Assembly: GCA_020441025.1 (NCBI GenBank)
Contig: JAGRMX010000002.1
Location: 1-35,075, forward strand
Origin: Leptospiraceae bacterium
GTDB taxonomy: Bacteria > Spirochaetota > Leptospiria > Leptospirales > Leptonemataceae
Direction: 5' to 3'
DNA: 35,075 nucleotides
The first letter of the stretch is position 1, and every line of letters begins with the position of its first letter. Both the position numbers and the translations under genes were made by a program. Positions 24,996 through 32,962 of the stretch are shown here, piece after piece. The notes under the pieces were generated by a model that had not been told where the DNA came from, ran no database searches, and saw nothing but the letters and a program-made list of their open reading frames with translations.

Positions 24996-26246
24996 TTATT
25001 GAACCGGCAGACAGATGAGTGACAGCGGTTCGACCGGCACACCCCGTATGTACAACGATAAATGCAAATGCGGGCCGGTAACCATGCCGGTCGCCCCGGT
25101 CTTGCCGATCAGTTGGCCGGCTTCTACTTGCTGTCCCGCCTGCACCAGGAGTTCACTCTGGTGCATGTAAACCGAAAGTATGCCCATGCCGTGATCGATA
25201 AACGTGACATTGCCTTCGAAAAACATTTTTTCGGCAATGGCCACCTCACCGTTCGCCAGAGCATAAATGGGAGCGCCGGTCAATCCCCGTAAATCCAGAC
25301 CGGTATGCGTATTGCGGCGCGGTTCCAGATTTTGCCGTCGGCCGTTTTTGATTACGTAGCGCTGCACGACCCGGGTGGAATAGAACGGAGATGTTACGTG
25401 ATGTTCGTCCCGGGGATGCGCAAAACGCGATTCAATTTGCAAAGGAGTGCGCCGGGCAAAGGCGGTCGCTTTATGCGCCGAACTGCGCCGAATTAAAGCC
25501 AGTTCTTCAGCGGTGTATGACGTGGTTTGATCCGAAAATCGGCCCAGATCCAGTTGCGATGTATATACCGGAAAGCGCGTATCGGCCACGGCAATGTTAT
25601 GCCCGTAGTGCCGCAAATGCCCCGGCTCGCCGATGGATACCCGCAGTGGATGCGCGCCGGGAGTAAGAGCGGGGGCCAGCGCGATGAAAGCTCGATAACC
25701 CCAATTGCGCCGATCGACAGGCTCGCCCTTATCCGCAAACGAAACCATGATTTGAAAATTCTCTTCGGGAAAGCGGGGGGTTTTGGCGGGTCCGTCGTCC
25801 GAATCGGCAGATGAATCGTCCGCTGCTTGAGATCCCGCGTCGGCGGAATCGGTGCCGGCTGTCGATCCCGGCGGACGGATTTCGACATACATCAGTTCGC
25901 CCTGGGCAAAACTGCGCGAATAGGCGATCAATTGATAATCGGCGGTCTCGAATACGCGTTGCTGCGGTTCGGGCAGAGTGTAGCCGCGCGGCAGGGTGAG
26001 ATGGACCGGACCATGTTGACGTTCAATACGAAGCGAGTCCGCGCCCGCGAGACCGCCCGCTACATCACCCGTCGCGGGCTCGGCCTGCAACCCGGTGGTC
26101 GCAAACTGGCCTACGAATTGTTGGGAGCCGCCCGGGCTCTCGGGCAACCGGAACAGAATGCTAATATAGAAGCAAATGATGCTCGTTAGAAAAAATACCG
26201 GCCAGCGCGGCCGTCGGGAGTGCCGGATGCCACAGTTTATGCTCAT
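24996..26246 (-). CDS. Membrane-anchored M23-family metallopeptidase
   Basis: A LytM-type peptidoglycan endopeptidase, 416 residues from ATG 26246. A basic N-terminus (RHSRRPRWP) and a hydrophobic stretch (VFFLTSIICFYISILF) give a signal anchor, so the bulk is periplasmic. A long region with strand-rich segments and an Asp/Ser-rich linker follows. The C-terminal M23 domain has the zinc motif HTGLD (H314, D318) and HLH (H393, H395), both intact, with GATGMVTGPHLHLSL. The frame stays open upstream to 26666 through the 21-bp repeat array, but the ATG at 26246 with GGACG upstream gives the natural signal anchor. It is divergent from the pseudo-peptidase gene, 203 bases away, and both promoters must lie in that gap and the array. 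Confidence 0.88.
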   Translation of the reverse strand: MSINCGIRHSRRPRWPVFFLTSIICFYISILFRLPESPGGSQQFVGQFATTGLQAEPATGDVAGGLAGADSLRIERQHGPVHLTLPRGYTLPEPQQRVFETADYQLIAYSRSFAQGELMYVEIRPPGSTAGTDSADAGSQAADDSSADSDDGPAKTPRFPEENFQIMVSFADKGEPVDRRNWGYRAFIALAPALTPGAHPLRVSIGEPGHLRHYGHNIAVADTRFPVYTSQLDLGRFSDQTTSYTAEELALIRRSSAHKATAFARRTPLQIESRFAHPRDEHHVTSPFYSTRVVQRYVIKNGRRQNLEPRRNTHTGLDLRGLTGAPIYALANGEVAIAEKMFFEGNVTFIDHGMGILSVYMHQSELLVQAGQQVEAGQLIGKTGATGMVTGPHLHLSLYIRGVPVEPLSLICLPVQ

Positions 26247-26329
26247 ATTCGTCCGATAGTTTATATATGCGCAATCCTGGACAATCAAAAGCCCACGGGA
26301 GGGATAAAATTCTCGAATTGGTCGTGTTT

Positions 26330-26455
26330 CGATGGAGTTCACGCATGAATCGATGGAGTTCACGCACGAATCAATGGAGTTCACGCAAGAATCGTTGGAG
26401 TTCATGCATAAACCGTTGGAGTTCACGCACGAATCGTTGGAGTTCACGCATGGTT
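26330..26455 (+). repeat. Six 21-bp tandem repeats carrying ribosome-binding sites
   Basis: Units start at 26330, 26351, 26372, 26393, 26414 and 26435, consensus CGATGGAGTTCACGCACGAAT; most differ from it at one to four positions. Each contains TGGAG followed eight or nine bases later by a start-like triplet. Units 1 and 6 have ATG there (26345 and 26450), both in frame with the downstream gene because 21 is a multiple of three. The array is open in several frames on both strands. Confidence 0.9.
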
Positions 26456-27589
26456 TATAATCCGCGTCTGGCCGCGTTGGTGATGCTTTTGACGCTCCTG
26501 CTGCCCCTGTTTCCGATCCCGGCCGCGCCCCGCCCGGCCGCGCACACTGGATCTGAGAACGGTCGGCCGTTACCTCTGCGAGCACTGGAGCATTCGGATT
26601 TGCCACATGCCCGATTGCGCTTTGGCCGCCCCGCTCCAGCCGTGCTGGAATATGCGGGAACTCCATCCCGATCGCCCGCTCTCCGCATAGAGCAGGATTT
26701 TCGCGGACTCAGCGGCGTACAACTGGCGCGAGCCGAAATCCCCGGGGATACGCAGCAGCGATTTGAACCGGAGCGCGATGCGATTACGAATCTGGAAATG
26801 CGTCGGGCCGATTATAACAACACTCTGTTCTATTTTTCGCCGCATACCACACCCGAGTTCGAGCAGATTCGACTGAAGCTGGAGCAGGGCATCGCCGAAC
26901 TGGATCAAATATTCGGCCACCCGCCGGTAGATAGGCGGCCGGCCTTCTGGTTTGTGGCCGACGAAGCTGAAATGCGATTCGTGTTGAACGAACAAATACC
27001 ATATTTAAATGAAGATGGCGTGTATCGCGCCATTAAGAGTCGCGTGTACCGGCATCAGGGCAATGTGTATATTTTATACCGGGCGGGAACTCCGCGGGCC
27101 CAGGTTCTGCGCCTGGTGTTTCAGGTACATACCGATCGTTTGATCCGGGCGGTGGCGGACAGCCCCGTGGATGAGGATACGGTCGGCTGGTTCTTCAATG
27201 GCATGGCGGCTTATTATGCCTGGTTGATGCAGAGTCGCCTGTATGATTTGAGTCCGGTGGAAGCGAACAGCCGCATACTCGACTATTACGCCCGTTATTT
27301 TGATCCGGAACAGGCCGCGCCGTTAGCCGAACTGGAGAGCTGGCGCGAATGGAAGCGCGCATTGCAGAGTAATCCGGGACAGGTATACGGACAGGCGGCC
27401 ATTGCGTATTTATATCTGGCACGCAGCAAAAACCCGGGCATCGGTCTGACCGTTTTGCGATTACTGGAAAATGGAGAGTCATTTTCGGAAGCATTCGAAC
27501 GGGCCACCGGCACGCGCTTGTTTGAATTTGAAGAACAGTTTAAGAAAGAAATGCTGCCGGAAGTAAGCCGCGCTCGCAAATCGGATTGA
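26450..27589 (+). CDS. Exported gluzincin-like protein lacking the zinc-site residues
   Basis: Encodes 379 residues from ATG 26450, with a signal peptide (NPRLAALVMLLTLLLPLFPIPAA). The core (about 120-370) has the layout of the peptidase MA / M1-like gluzincin family: an ABD region with FYFSPHTTPEFEQIRLKLE, a strand-rich segment, a helix where HExxH is expected, a helix where the WxxEGxAxY motif is expected, and a typical C-terminal helical part. At the first site the residues are FQVHTD (224-229), not HExxH. At the second the sequence is WFFNGMAAYY (247-256), with Asn for Glu. The zinc ligands are thus missing and catalysis is unlikely. An alternative start at 26345 would add a 35-residue RWSSR-repeat leader. 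Probably a structural or binding protein of the envelope. Confidence 0.75.
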   Translation: MVYNPRLAALVMLLTLLLPLFPIPAAPRPAAHTGSENGRPLPLRALEHSDLPHARLRFGRPAPAVLEYAGTPSRSPALRIEQDFRGLSGVQLARAEIPGDTQQRFEPERDAITNLEMRRADYNNTLFYFSPHTTPEFEQIRLKLEQGIAELDQIFGHPPVDRRPAFWFVADEAEMRFVLNEQIPYLNEDGVYRAIKSRVYRHQGNVYILYRAGTPRAQVLRLVFQVHTDRLIRAVADSPVDEDTVGWFFNGMAAYYAWLMQSRLYDLSPVEANSRILDYYARYFDPEQAAPLAELESWREWKRALQSNPGQVYGQAAIAYLYLARSKNPGIGLTVLRLLENGESFSEAFERATGTRLFEFEEQFKKEMLPEVSRARKSD

Positions 27590-27706
27590 GCTTCGCGGGA
27601 TACGTGTGGACAATCAGAAATATTCTTGTTAAGATAGATTCAGGACGATGACACCTGTCCATATCTTCGCCGTCCCATCGCCGTGCAACGGACCGCGACA
27701 CCGGCA

Positions 27707-27745
27707 TAGAACCGCCGGATAGAACCGCCGGATAGAACCGCCGGA
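27707..27745 (+). repeat. Three 13-bp tandem repeats
   Basis: TAGAACCGCCGGA occurs three times back to back and a fourth copy begins at 27746. The 13-bp unit is not a multiple of three and lies in a non-coding gap, upstream of the thioredoxin-like gene. Confidence 0.85.
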
Positions 27746-27795
27746 TAGAATCGAACGGCAATCGATCGACGATCGGGTTTATTTACAATTAGCAA

Positions 27796-27811
27796 GCTGT
27801 TTTTTAACAGC
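27796..27811 (+). other. Small hairpin with T loop
   Basis: GCTGTT and AACAGC flank a TTTT loop, 50 bases before the ATG of the thioredoxin-like gene. It may be a leader structure; no function is indicated. Confidence 0.25.
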
Positions 27812-27860
27812 CTGTTAGATCAGATTGCGATTGGGATTCCCTGAGAAACGAAGAATTAAT

Positions 27861-28565
27861 ATGCGTACCGATAAAATCGATTTCCTCCCTTTCGGATTGA
27901 TCTGGCTGGTGAGTGCGCTCACTCTGGCCGGTCTGGCATTCTACGCTCAGAACCTGATTGCGCTGGATAGCATTCGCGTTCGCTTTGTGTACTGGCCCAA
28001 CGGCCTGAGTTTCATCTTTATGTTACTGGGTGTGAGCGGATTTCTGGTTCTTTTGATATGGCGCCACTATCATCGCCTGAGCCTGTTTCCTTTTGCCGTA
28101 CCTCTGGCGCTGCTGATTAGCTTGATTCCGTTCACAAAGATTTCAACGGGCGAACCATTGCGGTGGACTCCACTGGAAGCCGGAACGGAATTCTTACCGG
28201 CCGTGGACCTGGCGGCCCAAAAACTGGCGCGCCGGGAGAATCGCCCGATCTTGTATTACTTTCATGCCGATTGGTGCTCCGGCTGTCCCGATTTTGAACG
28301 CTATGTGTTGGGTGATCCGCTGCTATCACGCAAAATGGAACCCTTTATTAAAGTGAAAATGGACGGCACCGATCACAAATGGGCGGAGTATCTCAAAGCC
28401 AACTTCGGCGTAATCGGATTTCCGGCGGTGGCCATTCGCACGCGCGACAATGAAATCATCGGCGGACCGCAATTCATGGGATTGGATCTTTCCCGACGCG
28501 CTTTGATCAACGCATTGGAGTACGCATCCGACAAACAGGCTCCGACGCCCGCACCGGATTCGTAA
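27861..28565 (+). CDS. Membrane-anchored thioredoxin-fold protein (DsbD gamma-like)
   Basis: Encodes 234 residues. Three hydrophobic segments (about 11-30, 48-68 and 75-92) are followed by a thioredoxin domain with active-site HADWCSGC (C139, C142) and the continuation PDFERYVLGDPLLSRKM. This resembles the C-terminal gamma domain of DsbD/ScsB (ADWCVACKEFE) much more than a cytoplasmic thioredoxin. The conserved cis-proline appears in VIGFPAVAI. The family normally has an eight-helix membrane domain; here only three are seen, so its electron source is unclear. ATG 27861 is chosen over an upstream in-frame TTG at 27825. It lies 9 bases upstream of bioD but has no obvious functional link to biotin. 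It probably reduces periplasmic disulfides. Confidence 0.83.
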   Translation: MRTDKIDFLPFGLIWLVSALTLAGLAFYAQNLIALDSIRVRFVYWPNGLSFIFMLLGVSGFLVLLIWRHYHRLSLFPFAVPLALLISLIPFTKISTGEPLRWTPLEAGTEFLPAVDLAAQKLARRENRPILYYFHADWCSGCPDFERYVLGDPLLSRKMEPFIKVKMDGTDHKWAEYLKANFGVIGFPAVAIRTRDNEIIGGPQFMGLDLSRRALINALEYASDKQAPTPAPDS

Positions 28566-28574
28566 TACATCAAC

Positions 28575-29219
28575 ATGTCTTTATTCATCTGCGGAACAGA
28601 TACGGACGCGGGCAAGACAATGCTGTGCGCCTTACTGATGCGGCGCTACCGTCAACGCGCAATGCGCTACTGGAAACCCATCCAGACCGGTGACGATGAC
28701 GATTGCGAAACCGTGCGCCGACTCACCGAACTGCCGCCGAATCGCTTTGTACCGGTACTGAATCGCTATGCCGCTCCGTTGAGTCCGCATCGTGCGGCCG
28801 AACTGGAATCGACCGAAGTGGATACGCGACGATTGATAAAACGCTTTAATATGGAACGCGAAAAATCACCGTTAATTGTTGAAGGCGCCGGCGGTCTGCT
28901 GGTACCCATTACGCGGCGTTACACCTGGCTTGATTTTTTAAATGAATCCGGCCTGCCGGTCGTCATTGCCGCTCGTTCGGGATTGGGCACCATCAATCAT
29001 TCGCTTTTAACAGTCCGTGCATTGCAGAGCGCGCAAGTTCCGGTTTTGGGACTGGCATTTTGCGGGGTTTATAACGAGGATAATGTACATACGATTTCCG
29101 ATTTGAGCGGGCTGCCGGTGATCGCTTGTTTTGATCCGAATGAAACGGATTTCAAAAATCGATTGCGCGATGATGAGCATACTATCGACGCGCATAATCT
29201 ACTGGAATCGTATCTTTAA
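28575..29219 (+). CDS. bioD: Dethiobiotin synthase
   Basis: ATP-dependent closure of the ureido ring in biotin synthesis. The protein is 214 residues, the normal length. Visible: P-loop GTDTDAGKT (7-15), the substrate-binding WKPIQTG near 33-39 with its lysine, and EGAGGLLVPI near 97-106, all diagnostic. The later VVIAARSGLGTINHSLLTVRAL segment is also family-typical. The start ATG at 28575 lies 9 bases after the stop of the thioredoxin-like gene, so the two are probably co-transcribed. No other biotin gene (bioA, bioB, bioF) is visible in the window. The gene ends 56 bases from the convergent zinc-ribbon gene. Confidence 0.95.
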   Translation: MSLFICGTDTDAGKTMLCALLMRRYRQRAMRYWKPIQTGDDDDCETVRRLTELPPNRFVPVLNRYAAPLSPHRAAELESTEVDTRRLIKRFNMEREKSPLIVEGAGGLLVPITRRYTWLDFLNESGLPVVIAARSGLGTINHSLLTVRALQSAQVPVLGLAFCGVYNEDNVHTISDLSGLPVIACFDPNETDFKNRLRDDEHTIDAHNLLESYL

Positions 29220-29274
29220 AGACGAAGAGACGCATCCAATCGCCTTCGTTAATGAAGACCTCACAACGATTGGA

Positions 29275-29598
29275 TCAGTCGTTGCCCGCGAACGATACGC
29301 GCGTAAAGCGATTGCAATCGTTACAGCTCAACTCGTAATCATAATATACATCGCCGCTCATGCGGTGAACGTTGTGCTGAGCGGCAATAACCAGAACATT
29401 GGCACTTTCACAATTCTGGCAGGCGCCGAATCGAATTACGGGAGCCAGAGGATGTCGCTGCGGATCGATGCCTGTGCCGCGATACCACTCAAAATCCATG
29501 GGATCTTTGCGATCGGAAACACAGGGGGTTACGTAGCGCGTGCGGTAGTCCGGCGTCGTGAAGGTCGGTGTTTCCGTTACATACATTTCCAGCCCCAT
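29275..29598 (-). CDS. Small zinc-ribbon-like protein
   Basis: Encodes 107 residues. Two Cys-x-x-Cys pairs, CQNC (C60, C63) and CNDC (C92, C95), are 28 residues apart in a segment with beta-strand character (ANVLVIAAQHNVHRM; VYYDYELSCNDC). This fits a zinc ribbon. The N-terminal 58 residues are polar and include C26. It is not a recognised family. A competing plus-strand frame (29131-29952) overlaps bioD and reads poorly, so I reject it. Zinc ribbons in bacteria often bind nucleic acid or protein partners; the role here is unknown. It is flanked by convergent bioD and a long non-coding stretch upstream. Confidence 0.7.
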   Translation of the reverse strand: MGLEMYVTETPTFTTPDYRTRYVTPCVSDRKDPMDFEWYRGTGIDPQRHPLAPVIRFGACQNCESANVLVIAAQHNVHRMSGDVYYDYELSCNDCNRFTRVSFAGND

Positions 29599-30069
29599 GG
29601 CCTCTTTTTCCCCCCTGTTACTCCAGCCGTCATCAAAAAAGTCGATTCGACGAGGGTAGATTTATCCCCCAAATGGGTGGGTTGGTTCGGTGGAGGGGTA
29701 CACAAATATAAGCGCTGCGGAGGTCACCGTTATAAACAAATATCAACAACACGAACAGCCAAGGCCCGCTGGAACCGGCCAGAGAACGGTGAAACACCTA
29801 CAAAATTAACCACATCGCCGGACACAGCCTACCTGACCGGAACGATACCGATCAGGACCGAATCAAGCTGGCGGATTATATCATATTATTCCCCATTTCA
29901 CATCTCTTTCTCCTCTGCCCGGTTCACATATTACCCCTTCCCCTTGTTATAAACGAACTAATCGCAATTATTTTTCGCATATCAGCCCGATTGCCCGGCC
30001 GAAAAGGTCGAAATTTTCTTGCAACCCATTCCAAATACTGACCGATATATTACAGGATAAGGCCCATCC
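29599..30069. other. Gene-free stretch between the zinc-ribbon gene and fliG
   Basis: About 470 bases of lower GC than the flanks, most of it AT- and C-rich. It holds the promoter regions of the two divergent genes, but I could not fix -35/-10 elements by eye. A GGATAAGG at about 30055-30062 is the only ribosome-binding candidate for fliG. I see no RNA gene. Confidence 0.45.
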
Positions 30070-31086
30070 ATGCTCCAATCCAAGAAACAGCAGCTGACCG
30101 GACGCCAGAAGGCCGCCATCTTCCTCATCACTCTGGGACCGGAAGTGGCGTCCGAAATCTTCAAACACCTCCGGGATGATGAAGTCGAAACGCTGACGTT
30201 TGAAATGGCACGACTGGACAAGGTCACGCCTGAAGATAAAGAGCTGGTACTGGTTGAGTTCAATGAACTCATGATGGCCCAGGAGTTCATCACCTCCGGT
30301 GGTATCGACTATGCCCGGGAAGTTCTGGAACGCGCCCTCGGTACCCAGAAGGCCATCGACATCATCAATCGCCTGACGTCTTCCTTGCAGGTACGTCCGT
30401 TCGATTTTATTCGCCGCACCGACCCGCAGCACTTATTGAACTTTATCCAGAATGAGCACCCGCAAACCATTGCGCTGATTCTGTGTTATCTGGAACCGGC
30501 TAAAGCGGCCATGATTCTATCGTCACTTCCGCACCAGATCCAGGCGGATGTGGCCAAACGAATCGCCATGATGGAACGGGTATCGCCGGACGTGCTGCGC
30601 GAAGTAGAACGCGTTCTGGAGCGTAAACTTTCCACTCTGGCATCGGAAGATTATACGACGGCGGGTGGTATCGACGCGGTGGTGGAAGTGCTCAACCTGG
30701 TAGACCGCGGAACCGAGAAGACCATTATCGAAGCGCTGGAAGAAGAAGATCCGGAACTGGCCGAAGAAATTAAAAAGAAGATGTTCGTCTTCGAAGATAT
30801 TGTTCTGCTGGACGACCGCGCCATTCAACGCGTATTGCGCGAAGTGGACAACCAGGAGCTGGCCAAAGCGTTGAAATCCGTGAATGCGGAAGTGCAGGAA
30901 AAAATCTTCAAAAACATGTCCAAGCGCGCCGCTTCGCTATTGCGGGAAGATATGGATTTCATGGGTCCGGTGCGATTAAAAGATGTGGAAGACTGCCAGC
31001 AGAAAATCGTGAACATTATCCGCAAACTGGAAGATGCCGGTGAGATTGTCGTGGCCCGCGGCGGCGAAGAAGAACTGGTAGTTTGA
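30070..31086 (+). CDS. fliG: Flagellar motor switch protein FliG
   Basis: The rotor component that meets the stator. The 338-residue length is normal. N-domain: GRQKAAIFLITLGPEVASEIF (residues 11-31). Middle domain: the conserved NEHPQTIALIL, EHPQ at 129-132, and the helix IAMMERVSPDVLREVE near 165-180. C-domain: FVFEDIVLLDDRAIQRVLREVDNQELAKALK with the charged torque residues in place, then FKNMSKRAASLLREDM and MGPVRLKDVEDCQ. The domain set and the motifs are intact and the match to spirochaete FliG proteins is good. It is transcribed alone in this window, with no flagellar gene adjacent. Leptospirales carry more than one fliG copy, so this may be one paralogue. Confidence 0.96.
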   Translation: MLQSKKQQLTGRQKAAIFLITLGPEVASEIFKHLRDDEVETLTFEMARLDKVTPEDKELVLVEFNELMMAQEFITSGGIDYAREVLERALGTQKAIDIINRLTSSLQVRPFDFIRRTDPQHLLNFIQNEHPQTIALILCYLEPAKAAMILSSLPHQIQADVAKRIAMMERVSPDVLREVERVLERKLSTLASEDYTTAGGIDAVVEVLNLVDRGTEKTIIEALEEEDPELAEEIKKKMFVFEDIVLLDDRAIQRVLREVDNQELAKALKSVNAEVQEKIFKNMSKRAASLLREDMDFMGPVRLKDVEDCQQKIVNIIRKLEDAGEIVVARGGEEELVV

Positions 31087-31105
31087 TTATTTTTTGAGCC
31101 CGAGT

Positions 31106-31131
31106 TGTCTGAATGCCGGAACGCTCAGACA
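31106..31131 (+). terminator. Inverted repeat after fliG
   Basis: TGTCTGA (31106-31112) pairs with TCAGACA (31125-31131) around a 12-base loop, 20 bases after the fliG stop. No T-run follows. A second, weaker GCCCTG/CAGGGC pair (31203-31208 and 31225-31230) lies downstream. Terminator function is plausible but not proven. Confidence 0.35.
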
Positions 31132-31272
31132 CGTTATGATCTCCTCACACTGAGGCTCAGCCATACGAGCGACCAACCTGCAAGAGTGCGGGTGCGGACC
31201 AGGCCCTGCTCTGGGAAAAAAAGACAGGGCGCAAAAATTAATCCGTCGATATGCGGCATTACCGTGTGTTTT

Positions 31273-31686
31273 TTATTCAATATCTTTAGAGAAAATAATT
31301 TCCATATGCTCCCCCGGCAACTTAAAACTTCCACTTTCAATATAGCCCATTCTTCTATAAAAAAATTGACTATCCTCATTTGACTGTGCGGAAGTCATAA
31401 CCAGTTTATGTTTCTTATCTTTCATTTCTCCCTCCCAGAACTCAACCAACCGGCGCCCGATACCTTTACCGCGCATTGCAGTAGCTACAAATAACATATT
31501 CATAAAAGGTATAGAATCCCAAAAAAATCCGTATCTCAACCACCCAAGGATCTTGCTTTCTTGTTGAGCGATTATCAACTCTCCCCGTATTATTTTCACT
31601 CGTAGTAAATCAGAATCAATAAGCCTGTCATTGTCTTTCAACCAAATCAGGTCGGGAAGGTCGGCATACTTAACCAGTACTTTCAT
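31273..31686 (-). CDS. GNAT-family N-acetyltransferase
   Basis: Encodes 137 residues. The acetyl-CoA-binding motif A is visible as FVATAMRGKGIGRRLVEFWE (RGKGIGRR near 93-100) and the C-terminal motif B as FFYRRMGYIESG. Only the substrate distinguishes members of this fold, and none can be inferred. The gene and its flanks are much more AT-rich than neighbouring genes, with codons such as ATA, AAA and TTA frequent, which suggests recent acquisition. It runs convergent with fliG and no partner gene is adjacent. A toxin role (as in TacT-type GNAT toxins) is unlikely because no antitoxin-like gene is next to it. Confidence 0.83.
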   Translation of the reverse strand: MKVLVKYADLPDLIWLKDNDRLIDSDLLRVKIIRGELIIAQQESKILGWLRYGFFWDSIPFMNMLFVATAMRGKGIGRRLVEFWEGEMKDKKHKLVMTSAQSNEDSQFFYRRMGYIESGSFKLPGEHMEIIFSKDIE

Positions 31687-32014
31687 ATATTAATTCAGGT
31701 AGGCAATACGTATATCCTGCAATAAGTTAATATTGCGGCGACCTGTTTATTGATTCGGCAAAACCCGGACTGAAATAAGAATAATGAAATCCGAAGCTGC
31801 GCAGTCCAAATCCGGCAACGGTCCGTCCGGGGAGCCGCGGTAAGCGTTTCATAACACATTTCCGAGATCAAAGGCGATTCCATAGCCGGAATTCCGCACT
31901 CGCCGGGTAAAAAATTAGTCCTGCCTTGCAAGCCAGGACGACCGATCGTCCTAACTCTGTTAATATGCGGTCTATCGAGACGGCTTCCAACTCATACTTT
32001 TCCAGTAGATCGGC
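31687..32014. other. Gene-free stretch between GNAT and the LamG lipoprotein
   Basis: About 330 bases. Short minus-strand frames (for example 31868-32059 and 31695-31931) overlap each other and read without clear protein character, so I do not call them. No RNA gene or repeat was seen. It must hold the promoters of the two divergent flanking genes. Confidence 0.4.
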
Positions 32015-32962
32015 ATGGCACATTCGAGATTTTCCTATAACCGCAGAAAATACCATCAATTTAGCGATTTTAAGTACCGCATACGATTGTTCCTCGTCGG
32101 CCTGGCCGTCGTATCTGTGAACATGAGCTGTCTGCAGGATTTTCCCGAAACGGATGCGACCGAAACGGTCACGCTACTCTATCTGCTGAATTCGACCACG
32201 GCTACTGCTCCCGACTCGATTAACGATCTGGGGCTCTGGTTCAAAGCCGATGCCCTGTCGGCCAGTTCCGGCGCAGCTATCAGCAGTTGGACCGATTCGT
32301 CCGGCTATGACCGGCACGCCTTAAACGCAAACGGCAGCTCACAACCGACGTATCAGACCAACGTTTTGAACGGCCGGCCCGCGCTCTATTTCGACGGCAA
32401 TGACGACTTCCTGCAATCCCCTTATGACATTGAATATAAAACCGTGACCTATCTGGCCGTGGCCCGCTTTACGAAGAATTGGAATCCAGGCTGGGGCGCA
32501 TTCGGTCACCGCATGTATATTATGAGCCAGTTTGGCGATTTTCCGGAGAATGCTTCCGGTTTGTTCTTCAACTGGGCCGAGGTGGCCGGTGCCGGCAAAT
32601 CCAGGATAAGTTTACGCGTTACCGTGGAAGGAATTGGCAATGTCCAGGCCGGTACGGATTCCAACCAAAACGAATGGTACCTGCTGAGCGGCCAATACGA
32701 TGGTGATTACGTCCGGCTGTACAGTAGCGGCACACTGATAGACCAATCGGGGCTCAATGCGGGAGACATTCGGAACGCTTCGATCGGTTTTGATATTGCG
32801 CGGCATCTCGCTACAACCGGCGGGTCCGATACCCATCGGTTCGGAGGTTACATCGCCGAAATTATTCTGTACACCCGCAGCCTGTCCGATAGTGAACGCC
32901 GGGGCGTGGAGTGCTATCTGGGCTTAAAGTATAATTTAAGCGCGGGTGATGGTTGTGAATAG
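32015..32962 (+). CDS. LamG/concanavalin-like lipoprotein
   Basis: Encodes 315 residues with a basic leader (SYNRRKYHQF) and a hydrophobic stretch ending NMSC, a lipobox (C39). The mature part is one jelly-roll domain: GLWFKADALSASSGAAISSW, ALYFDGNDDFLQSPYD, GLFFNWAEV, EWYLLSGQYDGDYVRLYSSG, FGGYIAEIILYTRSLSDSER and the closing RGVECYLGLKYNLS, a pattern seen in many surface lectin-like domains. It is probably exported to the outer membrane surface and binds a glycan or host component, which is inference. Its LamG-type domain is separate from the one in the earlier ankyrin protein. Confidence 0.85.
   Translation: MAHSRFSYNRRKYHQFSDFKYRIRLFLVGLAVVSVNMSCLQDFPETDATETVTLLYLLNSTTATAPDSINDLGLWFKADALSASSGAAISSWTDSSGYDRHALNANGSSQPTYQTNVLNGRPALYFDGNDDFLQSPYDIEYKTVTYLAVARFTKNWNPGWGAFGHRMYIMSQFGDFPENASGLFFNWAEVAGAGKSRISLRVTVEGIGNVQAGTDSNQNEWYLLSGQYDGDYVRLYSSGTLIDQSGLNAGDIRNASIGFDIARHLATTGGSDTHRFGGYIAEIILYTRSLSDSERRGVECYLGLKYNLSAGDGCE

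Noticed and set aside
26330-26455. CRISPR array
   Set aside because: The units are contiguous 21-bp tandem repeats with no spacers between them and no cas genes nearby.
26247-26666. Upstream extension of the M23 peptidase through the repeat array
   Set aside because: It would place 140 residues, including Cys/Asn repeats, before a clear signal anchor. The ATG at 26246 gives the normal architecture.
29131-29952. Long plus-strand frame of 273 codons
   Set aside because: It overlaps the end of bioD and the antisense zinc-ribbon gene, and reads with poor composition. The CxxC pairs on the minus strand are better evidence.
31203-31230. GCCCTG/CAGGGC as a rho-independent terminator
   Set aside because: The loop is 16 bases and the stem only 6 bp, with no T-run after it; mentioned only as a weak second possibility.
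31868-32059. Short minus-strand ORF next to the GNAT gene
   Set aside because: It overlaps the lipoprotein start and another short frame, and shows no recognisable domain.
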